From Pagrus major (taxonomy: Eukaryota > Chordata > Actinopteri > Spariformes > Sparidae), in assembly GCF_040436345.1 (NCBI RefSeq), contig NC_133232.1, positions 11,895,501 to 11,959,500 on the forward strand: a stretch of 64,000 bases of DNA, written 5' to 3'. The stretch's first letter is position 1, and each line of letters starts with the position of its first letter. The translations under genes were made by a program, and so were the position numbers. Below, in pieces: positions 21,235-55,640 of this stretch. The notes under the pieces are model-generated. The model saw only the letters and a program-made list of their open reading frames with translations. It did not search any database and was not told the origin of the DNA.

Positions 21235-23770
21235 TTTGTTCTTTTTCATATTTACAGTCAGCGCAAGAAACATAGAGCAAGTGACTTTGACCCAAGATGG
21301 CCCAAAAGCCATAGTTGGCTCATGACCATTCCTAGTGGGATGTTGTGTGTACTCTGCAGAAAACACGATCACTCACATCATGTTATTTTCATAAAGCAGC
21401 TTAGTAAGAACTACAGACTGGATCATTTTGTCTGTCATCAGAGGTCTGAGACACACCATGATTCTGTAAAGAAAAACAGCAATCTCAGAGCAGGTAACAT
21501 AATGACAAAACATGAATGAAATTCTGGAAAACTGTCAGTTTAGTGTTACTGTATTCATCATTCTATTCAGAAAGAACAGTTGTCCAAGCTCTAGCTTTCC
21601 AAGCAGACATTGAGCATAAAGCCCTGGAAGGATGCTCCCAACTAATCTATGAGTTTGCCAAGCAAAAGTGGCCACATCAGACCAGCAATGTGCTTCAAAT
21701 GTGACAAAGGATCGGCTGCTCCTTATTTGATGCACTGAATGTGAGTTTTACTTGGGTAGTCAGCCTAAAAAAAATGTAGATTAAAAAATAGGCTTGTGTA
21801 GATTAGAACAGGTATAGGACAACAATTTAATGCTGTTATGTGCTTAATTTTGCTCGCCAATTTCTTTTGTTACTGTAGGTGGGTATTAACACTTCATATA
21901 CAAGTGCAAGGATTATTGATGAAATTCTGGAGATCATTGGGACCATGCTGGAAGACCAACTTGTGACAGAAGTCTCAAAGTCCCCCAAATGTCTTCCAAA
22001 TGTTTCTGACTTAAATACAGTGGTTGCATATTTTACGACAGTCATTAATCACTTCTTCCCAAAACAATGACTCCCTGATGTTTGTGTTGATCATGCCTTT
22101 CCTGGGGCAGTGACCCTTTGATGTTTTATTGGACAGTAAATGTCATCCTATCTACCTTCCTGTAAACACCTCACGCGAAGAGAATTGCCCCTCATGTGAC
22201 TTTCTAACCCTTACACCTTAAAGGGGAATCTCCCCTCCTCTCAAATCCCTATATGTTCTTCTCACACATTGCTGTGACAAAACAGTTGGGACTTGTTGTC
22301 ACGTTAGCTTTATTTTGTATTGATATCATAATTGATATATTTCCATATGTGACTTCTGTTTGCAAATTCATTGGCTGAAAAATTCTACTTAAGATACATT
22401 GAATCTGATGAAAAGGGAGGTACTGTCGTAAAATCTGCAGTCCTCTGTATGACAGATGTGAAGGCTAGGGATGCGGACACTCTGAAAGAGGCCATCCTTC
22501 AGGTCACAGCAGAAAAGAAACTACCCATGGACACTTTTTCTTCTATTGCAAGTGATGGTGCTTCTGTCATGGTTGGTATGTTTTTGTTTTTGTCTTGTTA
22601 TTACAAAGATGGTATCAGTGGTGATAATGAATGTGGGAATTTAACAGTTACTTATTTACCATAAGGTCGAATATCGGGTCGGGAAGAAAATGCAGGATAT
22701 GTTCCCTGGCCTTGTGACTATCCATTGTGTTGCTCACCGACTAAACCTAGCTATCTCAGATAGTGTTAAGGAAAGGTAATGTATACCTTACCTAGCCAAG
22801 TACACCCGAACCATTGGGACCACAGTTTGGTTTTACCAAGCATCTAGTAACAGAACAGCCAACCTCAAAGCAGTGGAGAAGCACTTTGAGGTCCCACTGC
22901 TCAAACTGCAGGTACTATTTAAAAGAAAAAACATCTCTCAACATTCGACTTGTTTTCAAAGATTGCAGATATATTAACTTTAATAGGTCTCTTGTATATT
23001 AAGGGAGGCAACCAGACCAGGTGGGAGAGTAGCAAGTCTCCATGCAACAGATGTGCTGCGAAAAATCATGCCGGCTGTCCTTGCTGATCTATCTATGCAG
23101 GCCAGATATGAGCCAACGGCTGAGAGGCTCCACAGATTTTTTTAAACATGAATTCTTCCCACCAATGTTGTGCCTAATGCAGGTTGTGCACAAAACACTG
23201 CACAGACAGTTTCAGGTTTTCAGAGAAGAAACCTGTTTATTGCACAGGTGGAACAGGAGGTAATTGATAAACCAAGGCTATCTGTACATCAATCTTACAG
23301 GATTTATGATCATTGTCAGTAAACAATTGTTCTTTGTTAAAAGGTATCTGTTTTGGTATCTTCTCCCTTCAAAAAATGAGGACGAGGAGATGGATGAACT
23401 GGCTTGGATCACACTGGTCTGAAGCCTTTGTCAGAAGAGGACCCTGGCTACTTCCAAGATGGTGTTTGGGACAGGTTTAAAGCCAATGTATGTTAATTTC
23501 TTAACTAAAAATTGCGAATGAGATCTAGACCTTCCTTTTAAGTAAATTAATAATATGCATTACAGGTTATGGACCACTTCCTACCCCTGCTGGTTGAAAA
23601 CCTGGAGAGCAGATTCCCACAGATGGGTAACCTGGGAGATTTTTAGAGTGCCGAATCCCAATTCTGGAGAGCACAGATGAAAGCCATGGGTGTGACCACA
23701 TCAACTTTTTGGCAGTCTTTCCCAAGGCTGAAAAAGGAGGTTCTTGTGATGGCTTATGCAGATTGTTTAC
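21235..23770 (+). pseudogene. Decayed hAT-like transposase (ZNF862-like)
   Basis: Collinear fragments of a hAT-type transposase can be followed: a BED-like zinc finger (DPRWPKSHSWLMTIPSGM, then CVLCRKH and further His residues, about 21275-21500), an Ala/Ile-rich linker (21570-21735), the segment INTSYTSARIIDEILEIIG (21880-22020), AEKFYLRYIESDEKGG to IASDGASVMVG (22371-22575), IHCVAHRLNLA (about 22720-22760), and C-terminal pieces to about 23740. At least two in-frame stops (for example after SNVLQM at about 21700, and after NLGDF at about 23642) break it. Several gaps carry GT..AG-like borders, so an ancestral intron-containing gene is possible. It lies between the convergent 3' ends of tctn1 and hvcn1. 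Confidence 0.65.
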
Positions 23771-24349
23771 TGTCCGGCCTCAGCTGGACAATAAAGTTAC
23801 GTCGTGACGTTGCTCCCATGCTTTGAATTGTGGGACATAAGGCTAATGTTACTTATGCAGGAGGCGTGTTGGATCATCTGAGAGTGACTTCAAAAAAACA
23901 AAAAAACTTGCAGAGTGTTTTTTTAAACAGACATCTCGGGGCACGTCTACAGCCATAAATAATAATTGTTACAGCAAGCCCAGCTAATCAGCCAAGATCT
24001 GAGTAGGCACTGTCAACCTTGCTGTCTAACTCTGAGAGAGGTGTGTGCAGCAGAGTCAATAGATGTCTTATCTTAAAGCTGCCATGTGAAAACAATATTA
24101 TTGTAGACAAACGTGAAAGGCACAGCAGATGGATAAATGTTTTGTTTTTGTAATGTTTATGTATTGAAAAGATTTAGCTTTTATTTTGTAGACTGCTGTA
24201 GTCTGATTATTGGAAGGACTTTCTGAATAAAAGGGGAATTTAAATGATGAAAAAGTAGCCATGTGCAGTTATATAGATAAAGACATAAATAAAGAAATTG
24301 ACAATTATATATGGCAACAATCACAGTATTGTAAAGCCTTATTCTGCAC

Positions 24350-24850
24350 ACTGAAGTAATGTGTTTGTCATGGGTTAGATTGCCAAAATCAGAAAAATAA
24401 CAGCTAAAATCCCTGAGGAGCTAAATTAGCATTTGTGACGGTTGCGTCCACAGTTTGCAGTTACCTACAGTTCCCTCAAACAATGTAGCATGAAGATGCG
24501 CATCAGAGGCGCTTTAGAAGTACGTATAGGCAATGCTGACTGAAAACTATGTAGTTATATGCCACATATCTGCACCCTGGTTACACTCTGTCACAGCTAA
24601 TTAACAGCGATCTCCACACTGCCTCCGAGCTGGGCGTAAACATACGTCCGACTGTATGTTTCACTTATAGGCTTATGCAAGTACAAACAGTAACTTAACG
24701 TTACACATCTTTAGTTTACTTAACTTAGTTCACAGAGGAGCTGTTACAGTTAAATATCAGCCGAAGCAGTCATTAACATAGCGTTAGACTACATACATCC
24801 GCTTCCTGTGGAGTCAATCAGCTGAACCAGGTGGTGCAGCCTTCCAGGTG
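24350..24850. repeat. Dispersed repeat, copy A
   Basis: Shares long collinear blocks with 32130-32460, for example ATTGCCAAAATCAGAAAAAT and CAGTTCCCTCAAACAATGTA-like stretches, then GCCGAAGCAGTCAT and ACTACATACATCCG..CCTGTGGAGTCAA. No coding potential was recognised. Probably a non-coding part of a larger mobile element. Confidence 0.6.
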
Positions 24851-25311
24851 CACCACCTGGAAGGCTTTCCAAGTGGTGCAGCATATGCTTCTCATACAGT
24901 CCACAGCTTGTCACTCCATCAGCGCCTGTAAGGAGGCAGCACAGTTGCAGTGAATACAAAGCACGGCTGGGCTATACAAGGTCCAGCTACTATCCGCCCA
25001 CTGTAGCCACATGCCTTCACACCTCATTGTTCTCTGTCCCCTCTCAAAAGCTCCGTCACGGTGTCGAAAATTATGGCAGTTGGATATACTTCACACAGAT
25101 TTCCTTTGTTCTTTGTTTGCTTGCTTGTTTTTTGGAAAATAAACTACGAAAACCAAAGGAACGTTGAATGGACATTGAACTTTTTTTCCCTGCGTACATT
25201 ACAGCCCATGGTGCAGCAGTGGCTCTTTGATTTTTATTTTGAAGTTTGGTTTAAAGTTTGATTTTAATTAAACCACAAATGACCACTACATCCTTACTTC
25301 AATATATGAGT

Positions 25312-25630
25312 TTAAAGGGGCACTATGCAGTTTTGGAGAATAAATTCAAACTCGTTGGAGTGTAAAAATATCTATCTTTTCCATAACTGAATAAACAAGC
25401 TGTTCTCAGAGAAAAAATAAGGTCCCCAGAACACTGTTTATATTCGGCAGACCCTGCCACCTTTCTAGTTTCAAACAAAGTAAAACAGTATGAAATCATG
25501 TTGTACTTTAAGGTCAGTTTGTTTATTCAGTCATGAAAACGTAGAGAATTTGTTTAGTTAGTTTGTTTAGGCATAAAAAAGTTAATGAAGATCTTTCTCT
25601 TCTGGTTAAAACTACATAGAGCACCTTTAA
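25312..25630. mobile_element. TTAA-flanked MITE, same family as 1448-1727
   Basis: A 319 bp element bounded by TTAA at 25312-25315 and 25627-25630, with inverted ends AGGGGCACTATGCAGTTTTG and its complement. Interior non-coding. It lies in the tctn1-hvcn1 intergenic space. Confidence 0.75.
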
Positions 25631-26081
25631 TACAACACGTATCTGTTGACAGAGAAAATCTTGGTATAGCATGTATATATGGACAGCCACACCAAAAGCT
25701 TACAGTAACATTACATTTGCTTTCATGCAGATTCTTGCATCATCATGTCATCCGACAGGAGGGCACCAGGTAATATATGTGTAATTCTTGGTCAAGGTCA
25801 TCCATAAGCTTATTATTATTAAGGGAGTCGGGCATCTCTTCAAGGATCATCTCTATCTGTACCTTCAGACACCCAGAGTCTGCTAACAATAAGTATGCCA
25901 AGTGTGAAGGACAGTGGGTAACCATGTCAACGCACAAAGGAAACATTCTTTATGACGCACAGAATCAAACATGATTACATATTTCTTAAGAGAGAATCAA
26001 ACATGATCCCACATTATGAGAGAATCAAACATGAACACACATTTCTCCCACAAGAGTTTTGTAAGATTATTTGATAAATGT
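25631..26081. other. Intergenic stretch before hvcn1 3' end
   Basis: A short direct repeat AGAGAATCAAACATGA occurs twice (25991-26006 and 26019-26034), with a third, partial copy near 25962. Otherwise no gene or element recognised. Confidence 0.4.
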
Positions 26082-26096
26082 TTTATTTTATTTATT
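26082..26096 (-). terminator. Candidate hvcn1 polyadenylation signals
   Basis: On the - strand this stretch reads as overlapping AATAAA hexamers about 375-390 bases past the hvcn1 stop codon. That distance is plausible for the 3' UTR end; the site actually used cannot be read from sequence. Confidence 0.4.
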
Positions 26097-26469
26097 GTTA
26101 TTAATCTTTATTTTTCATAAAAAATATATTTACACAACATACAGTATTTGAAGTGCTCATGTAAATTAAGTTCTATGTACAAGACATCAGTCTGAGGAAT
26201 GTTTCAAATATTTATGAGCAAATTACGGCAATGGCCTTTTAGCTTTATAGAGCAATATCCAGTAGCATGTGAATATCATTTGAATATATGCAGACCTTCA
26301 ACTGGTTTCCATTTTCACGGTTCTGTTAACAAGGAGGAATACTGAAATCAGGTCTAAAATGGAAAGTTCATCATGAAATGTGTAGTTTAAATGTTTCTAA
26401 AAATGGTGCAAAAAGGTACATGATATAAACAACTTTGAACAGTACTTCCACAACAGTTAGCTTAGCGAG

Positions 26470-50200
<23,731 letters not shown>

Positions 50201-52680
50201 GATGGCGGGCTCTTTGAAAGGAGTGGATCACGTGCCACCTCAGCCAACCTCAGAGAGATGAATGGAAGTGTGCGTTTTATTTCAATGGCATGGCAAAAGG
50301 TGTACAGAAGATTACACAGCTGCTTCTTTATAAAACTTATTAAACTGTAACTGAAAAAATATTTTCTCATATTTCAAGAAACATATGGAAGCCCATAATG
50401 GTGATGGTGCATTTATTATTTCGAGATAACAAAGCTTGTTATCCCGAAATAACAAGATTAATTAATCTGTTATTATGAGAAAACAAAAGGTTTTTCGCTC
50501 TCATTACTAATAGCCAAACTTAATGTTTATCAGATCAGCAGTATCCATTATTGATTCCCTGTCTACCATCTGCTACCCTCAGCTCTGTAATAAATCACAG
50601 CAGCTGGGCAGATTTCTCCATATGTTAAACAATCTGATTTTACTTCTCCTTTTTTAAGGTTTGCGACATGTTATTGAGAAAGCAACCCATTTCAGTCTGG
50701 AAGGAAGGAAGCTGTAGAAATAACAAAACAGGATAAGGTATGATAGACATATGGACTGTTTTCTCCTGGAACATCAGTCAGTTAATGGCTATGTTAGCCC
50801 AGGCACAATTTACTTTTCTTTCTGTTAATACTACATCTCCATTTGTGTTTGATTTATATCACAATATATAGTTATTCTTGCACTAATTTTTAATTTCTAA
50901 TCACTTTACTCTGATATACCTGCACTATTAAACCCATACAGTAAAACTATTGCAGTTTTACTGTATGTACTATTGCATAATGGCAGTTCTTGTAGTAATA
51001 ATTCCTCCTTATCGTCTTGTTTTTACTCTTAGATTATTGTTTCCACCTTCATTCTTATAGGTATAGGTATCATATAATCCATCCATCCACCCATCAAGTC
51101 AAAACCTCTGCAGCAAGGGATAAACTTGCCTATAATACACAAGACTACAATCAGCATCATGTTTCCTGCTAACATATACAAAAAAATGCCATTGAACTTT
51201 AAATTCGAAAAGTGGCAGACAGCAGGACCAAAGTCCACTAACGTTTTGGTAAACTTAACCAACCTAAAAACTTTTCAGCATTAAGAGCAGAGGTTTAAAA
51301 AGTCGAATGCCACATGAAGAAACTCCACCAGATGTAGACATTAATTTCAACATAATCTGAGCGCTGATATTTTTTCATCGTATCAGTAGATACGGAAGGT
51401 CATAAAAACATTGAATCTGTGATATTTTTTATAGAAATATAGTAAGTGCAGCCGAGGTGGTTACAGTGGTCTACTCATAAAGAAGATGACTATAAAGTGA
51501 CATCTTTGAGCTTGGTCGCATAGAATTTGTAATTTTTTCTACTAGATTTTGCAGAGATTAGTGCAGTAGTTAGTGTAGATGACCTGTCTCTATATACTTT
51601 AGTTAGGGACCGCAACACTTTGACAGCAGGCTGAAACTCGTGATTAGCACATCCGTTAGATATTTTTTTGCCAGGCAAGCGTTTTTTACTGACAGTAGCC
51701 TAACATTGAGCAATCTGGGTTTCGCGAAAGGCAAAGATTTGTCGCCTCACATCTGAGGTTTTTACTTTGTATATGATCAACTGTTAGGCCCTATATCGGA
51801 TAGATGGCTTACCTTTGTCTACTCCACTTTTCCCTTCAAGACGTTCAGTGTAGCCTACTGCTGTCCTCAGAGAAAAACTCTTCAACTCAGTTTAGCCTAC
51901 TTGAAGCAGAAAAACTCCGCCTTCAAACCAGCCCCCGTTTGTTCTATCCACTGACAGCATCCTGCCAAACGACGTTGCAATTTTTACAAGTTGTAGCCTA
52001 TATTGTCACAGCACAACAAAGTCGGAAATATTAATAATTAACACACTTAATACAGAGAAATAGCGATAAGATTTATCCTGCTATGTAGCAGCATCTCACA
52101 TGTCAGGTAACATACGTGCCCAGTGGAATCAAGCTCTCTGGGTCCTCGGTGATTTGTAGTCGCCGCCAGGCTGCCTGCCGTTGCTACGCCACCCGTCCTG
52201 TCTGCTTTCCACTGTGCACGTTTTTGTTACCTGGAGTGTGCGCCGCTGTTTTGTTCCGTCCGCGGCTTCATATGCCACCGGGAGCGTTTCAGAAGTGCAG
52301 CATCATGCCTGCCTGACGTTGTTGACTTGCCCCGACTGTGTTTATTTCATAATTTGTCCCTGTTTTTTGTGCTTCCATTCCAAACAGTTTCGTTATTTGT
52401 CTGTTTTAAGTGTGTTTATTGTTAATATTTTCGACTTTGTTGTGCTGTAAATCCTGAGTCGGCACCGGGTGTTTTATTTTGCAAATTGACCAGACGCACT
52501 ATGCTGTTCCGCTGTCTGACCACATTGTCTGGCTCGATCTTCTCTGTGTAATTGACACAGCTGCTGTATGGTCCCATCAAGAATGGACTCGGCGCTTATG
52601 TCTCAGCGGGCCGAGCGGAGAGCCACTTCTAGCACGCTGCTGAAATGTTAAGAAAAGTTTCCAAAATTACGTCCAGTAAG
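50201..52680. other. Upstream of hvcn1 coding start
   Basis: Probable location of the hvcn1 5' UTR and promoter, but no exon can be fixed from sequence. About 50414-50475 is a self-complementary tract (AGATAACAAAGCTTGTTATC, then CCCGAAATAACAAGATTAAT). A more GC-rich patch at about 52140-52300 could be promoter-like. The short ORFs are unsupported. Confidence 0.4.
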
Positions 52681-52689
52681 GACAAGGAA

Positions 52690-52800
52690 TGTTTGCTGTG
52701 GAGTTCAGTTCCGGGGTCCAGTCCAATATTCCACAAAGGTTGCCTGAAGGGTTGGGGAATGTTCCCTGAACGGAAAATTATTTAAAGGAGCACTATGTAG
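52690..52800. repeat. GGAATGTTCCCTGAAC repeat and TTAA MITE end
   Basis: GGGGAATGTTCCCTGAACGG at 52754 resembles the tract at about 54860-54990 (repeated AACATTCCC / AGAACGTT units). A MITE end AGGAGCACTATGTAGTTTTG follows TTAA at 52782 and belongs to the 1448-1727 family. Confidence 0.5.
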
Positions 52801-52884
52801 TTTTGGAAAAGAAATTCAAACTCAGAATTGTAATTTTCACAATATTTATGAGGTAATAATACAAACTCAGAAATTTTATTTTAA

Positions 52885-53045
52885 TAAAAATAATGAACGT
52901 GGCTGAACGTGCTCCTGAGTTGCCTCAGCTCGGCGTAGAGAGGGTGAGAGGAATTGTCCATTATAGCTTGCAGCTGTCCTCTCATCCTCCTCTCTGTCAC
53001 CGCCTCCACACTGTCCAGTTTCATCCCAAGGGGCAGTCCTGGCTA
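52885..53045 (-). pseudogene. LINE ORF2 extreme C-terminus
   Basis: The - strand reads KLDSVEAVTERRMRGQLQAI, then MDNSSHPLYAELRQLRSTFS, resembling the connection-domain end of fish LINE polyproteins. There is no start or RT core in the neighbourhood; an isolated fragment. Confidence 0.45.
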
Positions 53046-53145
53046 GATTTACGCCCTGGGCCAACCATCCCTTGACACCCCACCCCCACATTTATAGTGT
53101 TTACAAAAGTAAAAAATTATGCAAAAACGCACACATATACCCCCC

Positions 53146-53187
53146 CCACACACACTCATGCACACACACACACACACACACACACAC
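53146..53187. repeat. (CA)n microsatellite
   Basis: CA dinucleotides with short interruptions. Confidence 0.9.
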
Positions 53188-53190
53188 CTG

Positions 53191-53946
53191 AGGAGTCCTA
53201 CAAGGAACATTACATGTGGCTGAGGAGGTAGATGGCTCCAGGACCATCCCTGAAGAGGCCTGTGTGGCTGCAGAGGTAGATGGCTCCTCATCAGACTCCA
53301 GGACCATGTCTGTGGCTGCTGTGGAAGTATCTGACTCCTCATTTTGGCCAGTGGGTGCTCCAGCTCCAAAATATTTCAGAAGTGCCCCTGAATTTACAAT
53401 TAAGATACAATATGTAAGTTAGATCACACTTACATCACACATGCATCAGTTACCCAATTAAAATGACCATAATGCACATTTTATTAACATTTGTTAACAT
53501 CCTATTAACTAAGCATAACACACTACAAATTATTCAAAAAGCTATATCACATGTAGCTTACAAAATGCCATGTCAATGTATATTAGAAGTTATTTAAGTT
53601 AGCATATAGCGTATAGCATTAAAAATTCCACAGTCAGGACGTCTGTGTGAATTTGCACTTGTTGTGTTGCAAACACAAACTAGCCTAGGTTGCCTATGGG
53701 TGAAATTAGTTGCATGACATGATGCCTCAATTCTAATAGTTGCTAGTTCAGCAAAACTAAAAACCTTCTGTGGCTAAGTAGCAACATATTAGCAAGAGGC
53801 TAATAAATAGCCTATAGGCTACTGTCACTAACGTCACTCATAGAAATCTGCATACCTTTATCTTTTGCCCGTTTCTCCTCTTCTTCTTTTCTTCTTTTTC
53901 TGATCTGGGCACCTGATGGCTTCTTTGGTCTTTTACTTTGATCCAT
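53191..53946 (-). pseudogene. Two-exon ZMYM1/hAT-like N-terminus
   Basis: Exon A, 53946-53856, starts MDQSKRPKKPSGAQIRKRRK and ends at donor AAAG|GTATG. Exon B, from 53387 after acceptor AATTCAG, continues in phase as GALLKYFGAGAPTG, then acidic/Ser-rich residues (DMVLESDEEPSTSAATQASS twice in related form) and ends near the CA repeat at about 53191. This basic N-terminus followed by an ALLKYF-type motif is typical of fish ZMYM1-like/hAT-derived genes. The catalytic and zinc-finger exons expected further along the - strand are absent, since LINE sequence follows. It could be a fragment of a domesticated transposase gene or of a transposon. Confidence 0.5.
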
Positions 53947-55000
53947 GATGAAGATGAAGACTTGACATCATTACCTTTTGCCAACACCGTCCGTTCGCCC
54001 GTCAAACAACCAGAGTCACGCGATGTAAACAAATTCACGTAGATGCATGCACAGATTTTTTTTTTTACATTTTTCACATAACCCAATTGTGTTTCAGGGG
54101 TTCTTGACTGATGGTTGGTTCCAAAGCAGTGTGGTAGGTAGGTGAGGTAGGAGCAGGCTTGGCTGGCGAGGAGGATAGGCAGGGCTGGAATCAGGAAGGC
54201 AGGACTGTGAGCAGGAAAACAGGGTTATTATCAGGCAAAACACACCAGGCAAATAGAGCTCACTCAGCAAAAAAGGCTTGAACGTAGCTGCACTAACTGT
54301 AGAATAGCTGGAGGTATCTCCCTAACTCCAGCCCACCTGCAAACAACCATCATAACTAGAGAGGGAGCAGCTCCAAGGCAAACAACTGAGAAAGATGGTA
54401 TTCAAGGAGCTAACTACTTAAGATTGTAGCCAGCCAGTTATTTGTTCGTTAAAATTTGTATTGATTTGTTTACAGTGACATGGCTGGTTAGCTAGCTTGT
54501 CTTGTTGTTTAACATGCTGTGGAATTATATTTACTGTATGTCAACCGTATGCAATGTTATTTACTTTGAATCTTGCTAACATAACGTTAGCTGTCTGGCT
54601 ATAAGCTGAGCTGAAGGGTTCAGTGAGCTGAGTGGACTAGTTTATCTCCCATTGCTAAGTCGTATCTAAGGTCCCTCCTATTTACTGGAGTAGTGAACAA
54701 CGTTTCCATTACATAAGAACCTGATGGGATTGTCATGATTGTTTCAGCTATTAGTCAAACTATGAGGTATTGCCAGGGAAATTGAGTTACTGCTTGTGAA
54801 AACCTTTATTCTTTACACAAATTAATCGTCTGAGATACCTCAGGGAATTTTCCTGAAAGGTTCTCTAAAAGTTACACAAAATAGCGTCTTAGAACCTTTT
54901 GGAAACATTCCCTGACAGTTCCTTTTTTTTGTTGAAAAAACAAAACTTTAAAGAACATTCCTAGAACGTTAAAAACATTCCTAAAACCTTAATTCTTGTC
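53947..55000. other. Intergenic, unassigned
   Basis: Nothing recognised apart from the AACATTCC/GTTCT-type tandem motifs at about 54860-54990, a common style of fish minisatellite. Confidence 0.4.
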
Positions 55001-55640
55001 TCTTTTGTGGTGGGATTAAATAGTGAATTCATCATGTCCCACGACTCCCTCCCTCTGGTTGTACTACGCAGGCACCCAGGGGAGTGGACACGGGAGGAAA
55101 GCCGTGATCTGTCACTCGTCTGCAAGTCCCACATACTGTATCTCCCTGCCTCCTGTTGTCCAGTGGACTGATGTTACAAAGATTATGAAAATCTGTCAGT
55201 GCATCTGATGCATTATTATTTCCTAACTGGATGTTTAGTGATTTATGGATTATCAGCTCAGTCACTTGCTCATTAAACACTGCTGCAGTGTCTCTGGGCT
55301 TGTTAGGTAGAGCAGACAGGCCTGGGTGGCGGAGCAGCAGCATGGCAGCCTGGCGGAAGTGGACAGCCTGCTGTATGCTCTTACAAGCCCAGAGACACTC
55401 TGACAGTGAAGAGCAGCTTCAGAAGGTGATAGACACAGACAGGTGTAGCAGAAGACCAGGGGAGAGTCTGAAGAGGTCGGTGTGTTTGATCCATAAAATC
55501 TCCATGACCCAGCAACTGTCAGTTATACTGACAGAGATTTTTGTGGCCCTGGTAGTCCACCCAACAAGAGGGAGGGAGATTGGTGGGACCTGCGTCCACA
55601 GCCAAGTGCCTGATCTAGGCTATCCTCCTCTAGGGTAGTC
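55000..55640 (+). repeat. Dispersed repeat with long unassigned ORF
   Basis: The start matches 2660-2760. A 135-codon + ORF (55231-55638) and a 103-codon - ORF (55032-55343) overlap it; neither shows a recognisable domain or convincing splice context, so no gene is called. Confidence 0.35.
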
